Shown: positions 25,267-34,879, counted from the first letter of the stretch. The stretch is DNA of 64,000 nucleotides from Actinomadura mexicana (GCF_900188105.1 NZ_FZNP01000004.1:372001-436000), one strand, 5' to 3'. The notes: a model not told the origin generated them from the letters alone. Numbers and translations are program-made.

Positions 25267-27957
25267 TCAGCCGCCCAGACGGACGGCGCTGCTCGCCGTT
25301 CCTCCCTTCGCCGCCTCGAAGGCCACGGTGAGGGTGCCGGTCGCGCCCGGCACGGTCACGGTGGTGGTGCCCGCCTTGCGGATCTCGACCTGCCTGGTGC
25401 CGAGCAGCCTCCCGTCCCACACGTGGACGTGCGCGGTGCCCGGTCCGGTCGCGAGGAGCCGGACGGTGGTCGAGCCGCCGGAGACCGCCGGTCGGCCGGC
25501 GATCCTCGCGGTGTCGGAGCGCGGCGCCGCGGGGCCGGCCGCGAGCGGGACGCCCGTGCGCACCGCCTGGATGATCGACTCAGGCGCGTTCACCGACCGC
25601 GTCGCGTCGGTCGGCATGACCGGCGCCGGGGGCGTGGTCGGCATGCCGGACGGCGGGGTGTGGCCGGGCAGGGACACCAGGCCCCACCGGTACGGGTCGC
25701 CCTGGACGCCGCCCCAGGTCGACCAGCCGATCCGGGTCTGGCCGGTCTTGTCCTGGGTGTCGGAGTCGTAGACGAAGACGTTCAGGCCCATGCGCCGCGG
25801 GTCCACCGCGGTCGGCAACGCCGTGAACGGGATCTCCGCCTCGACGACGTACCCGTCGTAGGGGTCGGCGACCGTCGAGGCGACCTTCATGCCGGGCGCG
25901 GTCTCCTCTCCCGGGCCCTGGCGCGCGTCCGCGTCGCGTTCGAAGCACGGCTTCCCGTCCGACATCTTGGGGAAGATTCCGGTCTTGAACGTGGTGGAGG
26001 TGTTCTCGGAGTCGCCGCGCGGGTCGATCCCGATCTCGACCGAGTCGGTGCGCCAGTGCCGCTTGCAGTCGTCGGCGCCGAGCACCGTGCCCTGCTTGTC
26101 GTCGCGGACCTCGACCAGCACGTGCAGCGCCTTGTCGGTCCAGGTGACCTTGCCCGTGGCCGAGCAGTCGTCGGCGGACTCGCACGCCGACCCCTCCCAG
26201 CGCCGGGACAGGTTCAGTTCGGGCCCGGGGTACTCGCCGGGCGACTCCTTGCCGTCGACCGCCGGCGCGGTCGGCGCCTTCGGCAGTTCGGCCGCCGGGA
26301 CCAGTTCCAGGGCGCCGTTCTGCACGTCGGCGTCGCCCGAGGAGGAGGTCGTGGTGATGGTCAGGTCGTAGTCGCCGTCGGTCCCGCCCTCGTTCGAGGT
26401 GGGCAGCGACTTGTCGGTGTTGGTGACGGTGAAGGTGGCCGAGCCCGTCCTGCCCGCGTCGAGGGTGTAGGGCTTGGACGCGGCGTCGGCGGTGAAGCCC
26501 GCGGGGAGGCCCAGCCCGACCGTGCCGGACTGCGCCGATGCGGTCGTGTTGGACAGGTCCACGCGCACCTGGCGGGACGCGCCGGACGCCAGCGTGAGCA
26601 CCCGCTTCACCTGCCCCGTCAGGGCCGGGACGCCCGTCCTGTCCGCCCAGGTGTCGAAGTCCGAGACGCGGGGCAGCGGCTCCAGGACGCCGGTGACGGC
26701 GGGCCGGACCTCGACGGAGGCGGCCGTCTGGCCCTCGGCGCCGCCGCCGGTGAGCGTCGCCGAGAGCTGGGTGCGCCCGGCCTTGACGCCGGGCGGGGGC
26801 GTGACGGTGAAGGTCGCGGTGCGCTCGGACCGGCCGACCGTCCCCAGCCCACCGGAGCCTGTCACGTTCCAGCCGGTCGGGACCGCGAGCGTCGCCTTCG
26901 CCGCCCGCAGCCGCTTGGGCGAGCTCGCGTGCGCGGTCACCTTGAAGGGCCGTCCCGCGGTCACGCCGTACGCGTCCGTGGTCAGCGAGAACCGGCTGCC
27001 GAGCGGCAGGCCGCCCTTCGCGGGCAGCACCGCTCCCTCCAGCATCGCGGAAGGGTCGGTGTTCCCGAGCGTGAACGGAACCCGGCTGTGGATCTGCCGG
27101 AAGTAGTCGCAACCGATCTGGGCCGGGTCGGACGGAACGTCCGGGAACCCGCCCCAGCCCTGGCTGACGTACGTCCGCTGGGCCTCGCGCTCCACCTGTG
27201 CCCACGTCTTGCCGCCGTTGCGGGCGGACGCGCGTCCTCCCCACACGCCGTAGGTGACCGACGCCGCGGCGGACGGCGTCCCCTTGGCGGCGCAGCCGGA
27301 GCCGGCGGGCCCCGACGCCCCGCCGGTCTGGAACAGGCGTCCCGGCGCCCAGGTCCGCAGCCCCTCCCCGCCGAGTTGCGCGGGGTAGGACTTCGGGTCG
27401 GCGGCGGCGAAGTAGGCCTCGGTCGCGAGCCGCGCGGCCTGCTGGTGGTTGCCGTGCTGGCCCGGAAGCGGCGCGGGGACCATGGTGACGATCACCTTCG
27501 GCCGCGTCTCGCGGACGAGCCGGACGACCTTCTCCAGGGTCTTGTCGTGGTCCCAGGTCTCGGCGGTGAGCGGCGTGCTCACGGTGTAGTAGAAGTCGAC
27601 CTTGTCGAGGTAGTGGATGTCGGTGACGCCGGCCTTTCCGACGGCGCGGCGCTCCTCGTTCTCGCGGAGCAGCCCGAGCGCCGGGCCCTCCTCGGTTCCG
27701 GAGGCGTTGCCGCCGCCCTCGCCGCGGGTGACGGTGAGGACGCCGACCTTCGCCTTGGCGTCCTCGTTCCACTGGCCGAGGGTCGACAGGGCGCCGGCCT
27801 CGTCGTCGGGGTGAGCTCCGACGAACAGGACGTCGAGCCGGCCGTCGGCGGAACCGGCGCCGCCCGGACCGGCCGCCTGCGCGGGCGGGCCCGCGAGGGC
27901 GACGGACATGGCCGCGAGCGCGGCGGACAGGACTGCGGGTAGGGCGAGTCTTCGCAT
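25267..27957 (-). CDS. Secreted PIG-L (LmbE) deacetylase with NEW3-like and CBM9-like domains
   Basis: The 896-residue protein has a signal peptide (LALPAVLSAALAAMSVALA, cut near residue 29). The PIG-L domain (about 38-260) has the zinc motif AHPDDEAGALSTLGQW, GEGGGNASGTEEGPALG and GQHGNHQQAARLATEAYF. Next come two beta-sandwich repeats like the alpha-galactosidase-associated NEW3 domain (about 350-440 and 480-560). A C-terminal CBM9/DOMON-like carbohydrate-binding domain (from about 600, VDGKESPGEYPGPEL) follows, then a short beta-rich tail. PIG-L enzymes remove N-acetyl groups from amino sugars. Export plus a binding module suggests action on an extracellular N-acetylated glycan. It is last in the sugar operon, 19 bases after the permease. 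Confidence 0.88.
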   Translation of the reverse strand: MRRLALPAVLSAALAAMSVALAGPPAQAAGPGGAGSADGRLDVLFVGAHPDDEAGALSTLGQWNEDAKAKVGVLTVTRGEGGGNASGTEEGPALGLLRENEERRAVGKAGVTDIHYLDKVDFYYTVSTPLTAETWDHDKTLEKVVRLVRETRPKVIVTMVPAPLPGQHGNHQQAARLATEAYFAAADPKSYPAQLGGEGLRTWAPGRLFQTGGASGPAGSGCAAKGTPSAAASVTYGVWGGRASARNGGKTWAQVEREAQRTYVSQGWGGFPDVPSDPAQIGCDYFRQIHSRVPFTLGNTDPSAMLEGAVLPAKGGLPLGSRFSLTTDAYGVTAGRPFKVTAHASSPKRLRAAKATLAVPTGWNVTGSGGLGTVGRSERTATFTVTPPPGVKAGRTQLSATLTGGGAEGQTAASVEVRPAVTGVLEPLPRVSDFDTWADRTGVPALTGQVKRVLTLASGASRQVRVDLSNTTASAQSGTVGLGLPAGFTADAASKPYTLDAGRTGSATFTVTNTDKSLPTSNEGGTDGDYDLTITTTSSSGDADVQNGALELVPAAELPKAPTAPAVDGKESPGEYPGPELNLSRRWEGSACESADDCSATGKVTWTDKALHVLVEVRDDKQGTVLGADDCKRHWRTDSVEIGIDPRGDSENTSTTFKTGIFPKMSDGKPCFERDADARQGPGEETAPGMKVASTVADPYDGYVVEAEIPFTALPTAVDPRRMGLNVFVYDSDTQDKTGQTRIGWSTWGGVQGDPYRWGLVSLPGHTPPSGMPTTPPAPVMPTDATRSVNAPESIIQAVRTGVPLAAGPAAPRSDTARIAGRPAVSGGSTTVRLLATGPGTAHVHVWDGRLLGTRQVEIRKAGTTTVTVPGATGTLTVAFEAAKGGTASSAVRLGG

Positions 27958-27976
27958 GAACTCTCCTGTTCTTTCC

Positions 27977-28768
27977 CTACTCCTTGACGGCCCCCGAGAG
28001 CATTCCTGCGATGAACTGGCGCTGCAGGAAGACATAGACGATCACGATGGGCGCGGCGATGATCAGCGCGCCCGCCATGAGCAGTGAGTAGTCGGTCTTG
28101 TGGGTGCCCTGGAAGAAGGACAGCCCGAGCGGCGCGGTGCGCAGCCCCTCGTCGGAGTTGACGATGACCAGTGGGAGCAGGAACTCGTTCCAGGTCCACA
28201 TGGTGGTCAGCAGCACCATGGTGAGGATGGCGGGGCGGCCGACCGGCACGAGCACGCGCCACAGCGTCGTCCAGCCGGACGCGCCGTCGATGCGCGCCGC
28301 CTCCAGCAGCGAGCGGGGGATGCTGCGGAAGTAGGCGCGCATCCAGAACGTCCCGAACGCCACCGACATCGCCACCTGCGGAAGGATGAGCCCGGCGTAG
28401 CTGTTGTCGAGCCCGGCCGACCTCAGGTCGAAGTACAGCGGGACGACGATGGCCTCGGTCGGGATCGTCAGCCCGGCCACGAACAGCAGGAACAGCGCGC
28501 CGGAGCCGCGGAACCGCATGGTGCCGAGCGCGTAGCCCGCCATGATCGACAGCACCGCGGCCGTGACGACGGTGACGGCGGTGACGATGACGCTGTTGCG
28601 CAGGTAGGTGGCGAAGTGGCCCTCGCGCCAGGCCGTGCCGAACGTGGACAGGTCCGCGTGCGGCAGCTGGAGCGCCTGCGCGACGACCCCGACCATCGGG
28701 AACACCGCGATGACCGAGAAGACGACGAGGATCGCGTGGTTGATGAACCGTTCCGCCCGGACGTTCAT
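27977..28768 (-). CDS. Carbohydrate ABC transporter permease (MalG type)
   Basis: The 263-residue, six-helix permease has an EAA loop LEAARIDGASGWTTLWRVLVP and the usual ending QFIAGMLSGAVKE. It overlaps the preceding permease by 4 bases (ATGA) and is 19 bases from the deacetylase gene. No ATPase gene is in this operon; the subunit must use one coded elsewhere, perhaps 12025-13152. Confidence 0.92.
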   Translation of the reverse strand: MNVRAERFINHAILVVFSVIAVFPMVGVVAQALQLPHADLSTFGTAWREGHFATYLRNSVIVTAVTVVTAAVLSIMAGYALGTMRFRGSGALFLLFVAGLTIPTEAIVVPLYFDLRSAGLDNSYAGLILPQVAMSVAFGTFWMRAYFRSIPRSLLEAARIDGASGWTTLWRVLVPVGRPAILTMVLLTTMWTWNEFLLPLVIVNSDEGLRTAPLGLSFFQGTHKTDYSLLMAGALIIAAPIVIVYVFLQRQFIAGMLSGAVKE

Positions 28769-29736
28769 GCGTCCTTCCCTTCCACGAGCCGCCGGACGCC
28801 GGCCGTGACGGCGAACGCCAGCACAGCCAGCGTGACGCCGATCGCGCAGCCGAGGCCGACCTCACCGGTGTTGAACGTGCGGTTGTAGACCTCGTAGGCG
28901 GGGACCTTCGTCGCGTCGCCCGGCCCGCCGGAGGTGGCCATGTAGATGAGGTCGAAGTTGCGGATCGCCATGATGGTCGTCAGCGTGAGCGCCACCGCCA
29001 GCTCGCGCCGCAGCCCCGGCAGGGTGACGGCGAAGAACTCGCGGACGGGCCCGGCGCCGTCGATCCGCGCGGCCTCGTACAGCTCCCGCGGGATCTTCTG
29101 GATCCCCGCGAGGAACAGCACCATCGCCAGGCCGATCCCCACCCACGTCCCGACGGCCCCGACCGCGGGCAGCGCGAAGGTGAAGTCGCCGAACCAGCCG
29201 CGCCGCCAGTCCGGCAGGCCGAGGGCGTGCAGCCGGCCGAGGACGGTGTTGACCGGCCCGTCGGCGGAGTACACCCACTGCCACGCCACGGCCACCGCGA
29301 CCATCGCGACGACCTGCGGCAGGAACAGCACGGTCCGGAAGAACGTCAGGCCGCGGATCTTCGTCCGCGACATGGCGCCGACCAGTACGAACGCGATGCA
29401 GCACGGCAGCACGGAGTAGAACAGGACGAGGACGAGCAGGTGTCCGAACGCGCCGCGCAGCGACGGGTCCGACCAGGTGGCGGTGTAGTTGGAGAACCCC
29501 GCCCACGTCGCCTCGCCCAGGCCGTCCCAGTGGTAGAGGGAGAACTGCGCCCCCCGAGCCAGCGGCCACAGCAGGAACGCCCCGTAGACCAGCAGGGCCG
29601 GCAGGGTGTAGAGCCAGCCGATCCGGCCGGGCTCCCCGGGGGACCCGGAGGCGGCGCGGCCGCGCCGGTGCGTCGCGCGCGGGGCGGACGCCTCGCGCCT
29701 GGGCTTGGGGGTCTTTCGCCGCGCGACGGTCGTCAT
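28765..29736 (-). CDS. Carbohydrate ABC transporter permease (MalF type)
   Basis: The 323-residue permease has a basic cytosolic N-terminus (RRKTPKPRREASAPRATHRR) and six helices, the first being GWLYTLPALLVYGAFLLWPL. The EAA-type loop is YEAARIDGAGPVREFFAV. The ATG at 29736 has AAGGAG 7 bases ahead; an earlier in-frame ATG lacks one. It lies 89 bases after the binding-protein gene and pairs with the MalG-type permease. Confidence 0.92.
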   Translation of the reverse strand: MTTVARRKTPKPRREASAPRATHRRGRAASGSPGEPGRIGWLYTLPALLVYGAFLLWPLARGAQFSLYHWDGLGEATWAGFSNYTATWSDPSLRGAFGHLLVLVLFYSVLPCCIAFVLVGAMSRTKIRGLTFFRTVLFLPQVVAMVAVAVAWQWVYSADGPVNTVLGRLHALGLPDWRRGWFGDFTFALPAVGAVGTWVGIGLAMVLFLAGIQKIPRELYEAARIDGAGPVREFFAVTLPGLRRELAVALTLTTIMAIRNFDLIYMATSGGPGDATKVPAYEVYNRTFNTGEVGLGCAIGVTLAVLAFAVTAGVRRLVEGKDA

Positions 29737-29825
29737 GTGCGGGCTCCTTGGTCGTGCGTCCGGCACGGCCCCGCTCCCGGCCGCGCCGCGGACGAGGCGC
29801 GGCCGGAGGCGGGCATGGCCGATTC

Positions 29826-31184
29826 CTACTTCTTCTTCTGGAAGGCGGAGTAGTCGTCCTGCGCCGCCTTCATGACCTCATCGGCCGGCTTGCGTCCGGC
29901 GAGGAGCTCCTGCAGCGGTCCGCCGAACCCGTCGGTGAAGGTGGGCGTCGCGTAGTCGAGGTACGGGGTGATGCCGTCGTTCTTGCTCAGCTCGGCCCAC
30001 GCCGTCGACACCTCCTTCAGCAGCGGCTCGGCCGGCTGCCGGGAGGGCGCGGCGAGCGCCGGCAGGTTGCCGGTCTCGACCGAGACGTCCATCGCCTCCG
30101 GGGAGGTGATGAAGTTGATGTAGGCGGCGGCGACGTCCGGGTGCTTGCTCTTGGCGGTGATCGACCAGGGCAGGCTCTCGCCGCCCATCGTCGCCGACGG
30201 CGCCCCGGCCTGCGCCGGGGGCGGCAGCATGAAGCCGACCTTGTCCTTCATCTTGCCGTTGAGCTCGGACGCCCACCAGGTCCCGCCGAACATGAACACG
30301 CCGTCGCCCTTGGCGAAGTTGACGGGGGTGTCGTCCCACTTGACGGCGTTGGCGTCCTTGGTGAAGTACCCCTTCTTGGACCAGTCGCCAAGCTTCTGCG
30401 CCGCCTGGACGTTCGGGGCGTCCGTCCAGGAGCCGCCGCTGCCGAACACGAGCTTGCGGACGGCCTCCTTGTCGGCGGCGCCGTCCTGGAGGATGCCGTA
30501 CAGCTGCATCGCCGGCAGCTTCTCCAGGTTGCCGAACGCGATCGGGACCTCGCCCTTGCCCTTGGCCGTGGCGAGCGCCTGGTCGAACTCCGCCCAGCTC
30601 TTCGGCGGCTGGACGCCGAGCTTGGCGAGCTTCTCCTTGTTGTAGTAGAGACCGACGATCTCGCCGTTCAGGGAGACGCCGTACAGGCTGCCGGACCCGA
30701 TGAGCTTGCCGTCCTTGGTGACGCTGTTCAGGTCCGTCAGGCCCTTGGGATAGCGTTTGCGCCACCCGTAGACCTGGTCGTAGGAGTCGAGCGGGAGGAG
30801 CATCCCGGCCTTGACGTACTGCGCCATGGACGCGTAGCCCTGGTTGGCCTCCACGACGTCGGGCGGGCTGCCGCCCGACAGCGCGAGGCGGAGCGTCTTC
30901 TGCAGGTCGCTGAACGACCGCGACACCCGCTTGATCTTCACGTTGGGGTACTTGGCCTCGAAGCGCTGGTTCAGCGCCTCGATCTGCTTCTTCTGCCCGC
31001 CCTGGACCTCCTGGTCCCAGACGGTGAGGGTCACGTTCCCGGCCTTGGCCACGTCGGTGCTCACCGCGGCGGGCGCCTTGCTCTCCGGCTCGTCGCCGGA
31101 CGAACCCGGGGCGCACGCCGCCGCGAGCACGGTCGCGAGGGCCGCGACCGCCGCGGCCGCCCCTCTCCTCGTCAGTGTCGGCAT
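29826..31184 (-). CDS. Sugar-binding lipoprotein of ABC importer
   Basis: The 452-residue extracellular binding protein has RRGAAAAVAALATVLAAAC as a lipoprotein signal, with Cys24 the likely lipidation site (the -3 residue Ala makes the lipobox a weaker match). The mature part is of the family-1 type: VTLTVWDQEVQGGQKKQIEA, LNQRFEAKYPNVKIKRVSRS, SGGSPPDVVEANQGY and GEIVGLYYNKEKLAKLGV. GGAG and TAGGA precede the start. It sits between the PfkB kinase and the permeases in the DeoR-GH4 operon. The ligand is unknown; the pathway genes point to an amino sugar. Confidence 0.92.
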   Translation of the reverse strand: MPTLTRRGAAAAVAALATVLAAACAPGSSGDEPESKAPAAVSTDVAKAGNVTLTVWDQEVQGGQKKQIEALNQRFEAKYPNVKIKRVSRSFSDLQKTLRLALSGGSPPDVVEANQGYASMAQYVKAGMLLPLDSYDQVYGWRKRYPKGLTDLNSVTKDGKLIGSGSLYGVSLNGEIVGLYYNKEKLAKLGVQPPKSWAEFDQALATAKGKGEVPIAFGNLEKLPAMQLYGILQDGAADKEAVRKLVFGSGGSWTDAPNVQAAQKLGDWSKKGYFTKDANAVKWDDTPVNFAKGDGVFMFGGTWWASELNGKMKDKVGFMLPPPAQAGAPSATMGGESLPWSITAKSKHPDVAAAYINFITSPEAMDVSVETGNLPALAAPSRQPAEPLLKEVSTAWAELSKNDGITPYLDYATPTFTDGFGGPLQELLAGRKPADEVMKAAQDDYSAFQKKK

Positions 31185-31243
31185 TCCTACGGCTCCCTAT
31201 CGCTCTGTGTCCTGCTGCGTCCGCGCCGGTCGGGGACGGCGCG

Positions 31244-32440
31244 CTAGTGGTCGGCCCGGAGGGTGGGCTCGGCCCGGACGACGGTGTCGGTCGCCGAGTC
31301 GGGGATGAAGTCGACGACGAAGGAGTACGGTTCGAGGACGGACTCGGGCACCTCTCCGGACTCGCCGAACGCGGCGATCTCCCCCCAGCACGGTGCGCCG
31401 AGCGAGCCGCTGCGGTGCCGGACCGACAGGCCCGCGCACAGGTTGGCGAACCGCAGCCGCTCCACGAGCGGGAGGCCCGCGAGCGTCCCGAACAGGAACC
31501 CGGCGCCGAACACGTCGCCGGCACCGGTCGCGTCGAGCGGCCGCACCGGCAGCGCGTCGGTCTCGGCGACCTCGCCGGTCACCGAGTCGATCGCGATGGC
31601 GCCCGCGCCGCCGCGCTTGACGACGACGACCGGGACCCGCTCGGAGAGGGCGCGGGCGGCGTCCTCCGGTGTGCTCGTGCGGGTGTAGGCCATGGCCTCC
31701 ACGGCGTTGGGCAGGAACACGTCCACGTGCTCCAGCCGGTCGAGGACCTCGCTGGACCACGTCTCGGTGGCGTCCCAGCCGATGTCGGCGAAAACCGCGG
31801 CGCCCGCCCGCCGCATCTCCTTCGCCCAGCCCGGCACCGGATGCTCGATGTCGACGAAACAGGCGCGCGCGGCCGGCGGCGGGGAGCCGAGCACCGCCTC
31901 CGCGTCGACCGTCTCGCCGGGGTCGAGGTCCGGCAGGGGCCTGGTGTAGGTGACCATGCTGCGGTCGGAGTCGTAGGCGAGTGACACCGTGACCGGGGTG
32001 GGCCAGCCCTTGATGCGGCGGGAGTGCCCGAGGTCGATGCCCTCCTGCTCGGCGAGCGTCCGCCACAGGTAGGAGCCGAACATGTCGTCGCCGAACGGGG
32101 CCGCGAGCCCGACCCGCAGGCCGAGCCGGCTCATCGCCACCGCGATGTTGGCGGCGCCGCCGGGCGCCGAGCCGAGCCCCTCGGTGAACATCTCGGTCCC
32201 GGGCGGCGGCAGGCCCGGCAGCCCGGTGAAGATCATGTCCATGAAGACCTGGCCGCTCAGGAAGACGTCCAGCTCGGGCGCCGGGCCGGGGGCGTCCCCG
32301 CCGCGCAGCAGGTCGCCCGCCGGGACGCGCTCGGTGCACGGGTCGGCCATGGAGGGTTCGGGCGGCTGCCCGGGGGCCGCCGCCCCGCCCTGGGCGGGGC
32401 GGTCCACGGGCGGGCTCCCGTCCAGGATTTCCACTGTCAT
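31244..32440 (-). CDS. PfkB-family sugar kinase
   Basis: This 398-residue ribokinase-fold kinase has GQVFMDMIFTGLPGLPPPGT near residue 65, APGGAANIAVAMSRLGLRVG and FGDDMFGSYLWRTL near 110-140. The anion hole with catalytic Asp, DATGAGDVFGAGFLFG, is near 320. The first 60 residues are a Pro/Ala-rich extension not typical of the family. The ATG at 32440 overlaps the GH4 stop (TGATG), with GAGGAG 5 bases ahead. As the operon has an importer but no other kinase on this arm, it probably phosphorylates the imported sugar or its hydrolysis product. Confidence 0.85.
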   Translation of the reverse strand: MTVEILDGSPPVDRPAQGGAAAPGQPPEPSMADPCTERVPAGDLLRGGDAPGPAPELDVFLSGQVFMDMIFTGLPGLPPPGTEMFTEGLGSAPGGAANIAVAMSRLGLRVGLAAPFGDDMFGSYLWRTLAEQEGIDLGHSRRIKGWPTPVTVSLAYDSDRSMVTYTRPLPDLDPGETVDAEAVLGSPPPAARACFVDIEHPVPGWAKEMRRAGAAVFADIGWDATETWSSEVLDRLEHVDVFLPNAVEAMAYTRTSTPEDAARALSERVPVVVVKRGGAGAIAIDSVTGEVAETDALPVRPLDATGAGDVFGAGFLFGTLAGLPLVERLRFANLCAGLSVRHRSGSLGAPCWGEIAAFGESGEVPESVLEPYSFVVDFIPDSATDTVVRAEPTLRADH

Positions 32441-33807
32441 CACGACTCCTCACGGGAGAAGACGGCGGCGACCTCGGGGATCTGGTCGATGTAGCCGTCG
32501 AGCAGCAGCCGGCCGATCCGCGCCGAGTCGACCAGGGGGTGCAGGGCGAAGGCCTTGGCGGCCTCGGTCCGCGAGCCGGTCACGGCCGCGCCGACGGTCA
32601 GCCGCTCGACGGCCTTGACCTGCTGCATCAGCCCGGCCTGGTGCAGGTCGGGCTGGTCGAGCGGGAGCGGGTGGACGCCGCCGGCGTCGACGGTGACGGG
32701 GACCTCGACGACCGCGTCCGGGGGCAGCGCGGTGACGGTCGCGCCGTTCCGCACGTTGAGGATCATGGTGGCGGGCTCGTCGCGGCTGATCGCGGCCATC
32801 ACGTTCAGCGCGACCCTGGCGTAGCCCTCCTCGGCGGGGTCGACGCCGGAGTGGTCGTCGAGCGCCTCGCCGGTCCGGGCGCCCTTCATCTCGGCCATGT
32901 AGCTCGCGCTGCGGGAGGCGACCGTCTCGCGCCACAGCTCCATGGCCGCGCCGCCGGAGGCCGCCGCGATCCGCTGGTAGAACGCCTCCTGCTGCTTGAG
33001 CAGGAACTCGCCGCGCGTCTGCGGCGCGTCCAGGGTGGCGCGGACCGCCTCCCGGTTGAAGTAGTAGTAGTACAGGTACTCGTTGGGGATCAGTCCGAGG
33101 TCGCGCAGCCACTCGCGGCCGAAGACCACGCCCTCCTCCAGCGTCCCGAGCAGGTCGTCGTCGGCCAGCAGGCGGGGCAGGACGTCCACGCCGTCGTGCA
33201 GGACGCGGCGCATCCAGCCGAGGTGGTTCAGTCCGACGTAGTCGAGCCGGATCCGGTCCGGGTCCAGGCCGAGCGCGGCGGCCACCCGCATGCCGAGGCC
33301 GGACGGGGTGTCGCAGATGCCGAGCACCCGGTCGCCGAGCACGCCCTGCATCGCCTCGGTGATCATCCCGGCGGGGTTGGTGAAGTTGATGACGTAGGCG
33401 TCCGGCGCGAGGGCCTTCACGCGATGCGCGATGTCGAGCATCACGGGGATGGTGCGCAGCCCGTAGGCGATCCCGCCGGGGCCGGTGGTCTCCTGGCCGA
33501 GCACGTTCAGGTCCAGCGCCACGCGCTCGTCGCACACCCGTCCGCGCAGGCCGCCCACCCGGACGGCGGCGAAGACGAAGTCGGCTCCCTCCAGCGCCTC
33601 GTCGAGCCCGGTGCCGGTGAACACGCGGGGGGCGTCCTGCACCCCATCGGCGAGCGCCGCGAGGACCTCGGCCATCCCCGCCAGGCGGCCGGCGTCGGAA
33701 TCCTGCAGCCAGACCTCCTCGATGCGCGGGGAGCCGGGGTCGCGCAGCAGGGCCTGGTACACGTAGGGCACCCGGAACCCGCCACCGCCGAGAATGGCCA
33801 GCTTCAT
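32440..33807 (-). CDS. GH4 family glycosidase (6-phospho-beta-glucosidase-like)
   Basis: The 455-residue NAD- and metal-dependent glycosidase has KLAILGGGGFRVPYVYQALL for NAD binding at the start and GADFVFAAVRVGGLRGRVCD. NFTNPAG, LGICDTPSGLG (metal-ligand Cys) and DYVGLNHLGWMR (metal-ligand His) follow. YYYYFNREAVR and a helical C-terminus with GAAVTGSRTEAAKAFALHPL complete it. GH4 enzymes work by oxidation-elimination and usually act on phosphorylated sugars. It overlaps the DeoR stop (ATGA) and the kinase start. The substrate is not read from sequence. Confidence 0.9.
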   Translation of the reverse strand: MKLAILGGGGFRVPYVYQALLRDPGSPRIEEVWLQDSDAGRLAGMAEVLAALADGVQDAPRVFTGTGLDEALEGADFVFAAVRVGGLRGRVCDERVALDLNVLGQETTGPGGIAYGLRTIPVMLDIAHRVKALAPDAYVINFTNPAGMITEAMQGVLGDRVLGICDTPSGLGMRVAAALGLDPDRIRLDYVGLNHLGWMRRVLHDGVDVLPRLLADDDLLGTLEEGVVFGREWLRDLGLIPNEYLYYYYFNREAVRATLDAPQTRGEFLLKQQEAFYQRIAAASGGAAMELWRETVASRSASYMAEMKGARTGEALDDHSGVDPAEEGYARVALNVMAAISRDEPATMILNVRNGATVTALPPDAVVEVPVTVDAGGVHPLPLDQPDLHQAGLMQQVKAVERLTVGAAVTGSRTEAAKAFALHPLVDSARIGRLLLDGYIDQIPEVAAVFSREES

Positions 33808-34553
33808 GCGATGTACACCTTCCCGCCCGCCTCTCGGCAGACCTCCAGAGTCCGGGGATCGGCCCCGGCCGTCGTGACCAGCGCGTCGACACGGTCGAGC
33901 GAGCACACGCGCAGGGAGCCGGTGCCGGGGAACTTGGCCTCGGAGGCGACCAGCACCACCCGGTCCGCCGACTCCAGCATCGCCTGCTTGATCGGCGTCT
34001 CGACCTCCATGTCGTCCATGACGTGGCCGTCCGGTCGCACCCCGGTGCAGCTCAGGAACACCAGGTCGGCGCGGACCTGGCGGAGCGCGGTCTCGGTGAG
34101 CGAGCCGACGAGCGAGAGGTAGTTGCGCCGCACGACGCCGCCGAGCAGGCACAGCCGGACGGCGTCGTCGTCGCGCAGCTCGTCCAGCACGGCCAGGTTG
34201 GCGGTGATGACGGTGACGGGCCGGCCGCGCAGGTGCCGGGCGAGGAGGCGGGTGCTGGTGCCGATGTCAAGGACCACGACCATGTCATCCTCCACCAGCC
34301 TCGCCGCCCGCTCGGCGACCGCCGCCTTCTCGGCGCTGTCGTGCTCGGCCGACGCCGCGAAGGAGATCTCCGGCGCCGCCGGGCGCGGGGACAGCGCCGC
34401 TCCCCCGTAGGTGCGCAGCAGCTCGCCGTTGCGGTCGAGCACGTCGAGATCGCGGCGGATCGTGGACTCGCTGACCTGGAGGGTCTCGGCCAGCTCCCGG
34501 ACGGAGGCGGCGCCCTTGGCGCGCAGGGACGACACGATCTGCGCCCGTCGCAT
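33804..34553 (-). CDS. DeoR-family transcriptional regulator
   Basis: The 249-residue sugar-type repressor has an N-terminal HTH (RRAQIVSSLRAKGAASVREL, then LQVSESTIRRDLDVLDRNGE) and the DeoR C-terminal phosphosugar-binding domain (VVVLDIGTSTRLLARHLRG, VITANLAVLDEL, LLGGVVRRNYLSLVG). The start at 34553 (MRRAQIV) is typical; an upstream ATG at 34595 would add 14 residues. It is the first gene of the minus-strand sugar operon and divergent from the SIS-kinase-aldolase arm, so it probably controls both, with a sugar phosphate as inducer. Confidence 0.9.
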   Translation of the reverse strand: MRRAQIVSSLRAKGAASVRELAETLQVSESTIRRDLDVLDRNGELLRTYGGAALSPRPAAPEISFAASAEHDSAEKAAVAERAARLVEDDMVVVLDIGTSTRLLARHLRGRPVTVITANLAVLDELRDDDAVRLCLLGGVVRRNYLSLVGSLTETALRQVRADLVFLSCTGVRPDGHVMDDMEVETPIKQAMLESADRVVLVASEAKFPGTGSLRVCSLDRVDALVTTAGADPRTLEVCREAGGKVYIA

Positions 34554-34594
34554 GCTCGATGTCACGCCGTGGAAGGTAACACCGCTGCTCGACA

Positions 34595-34635
34595 TCCGTC
34601 ATCACCCTGGCGGAAACCTGCTCGAAGTCCGTCAT
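34595..34635. promoter_or_regulatory. Direct-repeat pair, candidate DeoR operators
   Basis: TCCGTCAT occurs at 34595-34602 and again at 34628-34635, 33 bases apart, about three helical turns. The pair lies just upstream of the DeoR gene. DeoR-family regulators often bind spaced direct repeats, so this is a candidate site; it is not proven by sequence. Confidence 0.4.
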
Positions 34636-34790
34636 TCACTTCTCTGACGTGCGCGGACACGGTCAGGACGGCAGTGGAGTCAGCGGACGCTGTCGAATAC
34701 TCGGAACGTTCCACAGGCGTACGGGCGGAGCGTCGGAGGGTCCCGCGCGGACTGTCAGGACGGAAGGTCAAACCAGCGGAAAGGGGCCCC

Positions 34791-34819
34791 TTGACGGCCA
34801 TATAATTCCCACCTTAAAT
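34791..34819 (+). promoter_or_regulatory. Sigma-70-type promoter in the divergent sugar region
   Basis: TTGACG at 34791-34796 and TTAAAT at 34814-34819 have a 17-base spacer, close to the vegetative consensus, in an AT-rich patch rare for this window. It points toward 34880 and the plus arm. A TATAAT also lies in the spacer but has no -35 at the right distance. Confidence 0.55.
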
Positions 34820-34879
34820 CATGGTGTGAAATAACGCGCGTGTTCTGAGGGGCCCCGCTCACCCACCCACGCGAAGGGG

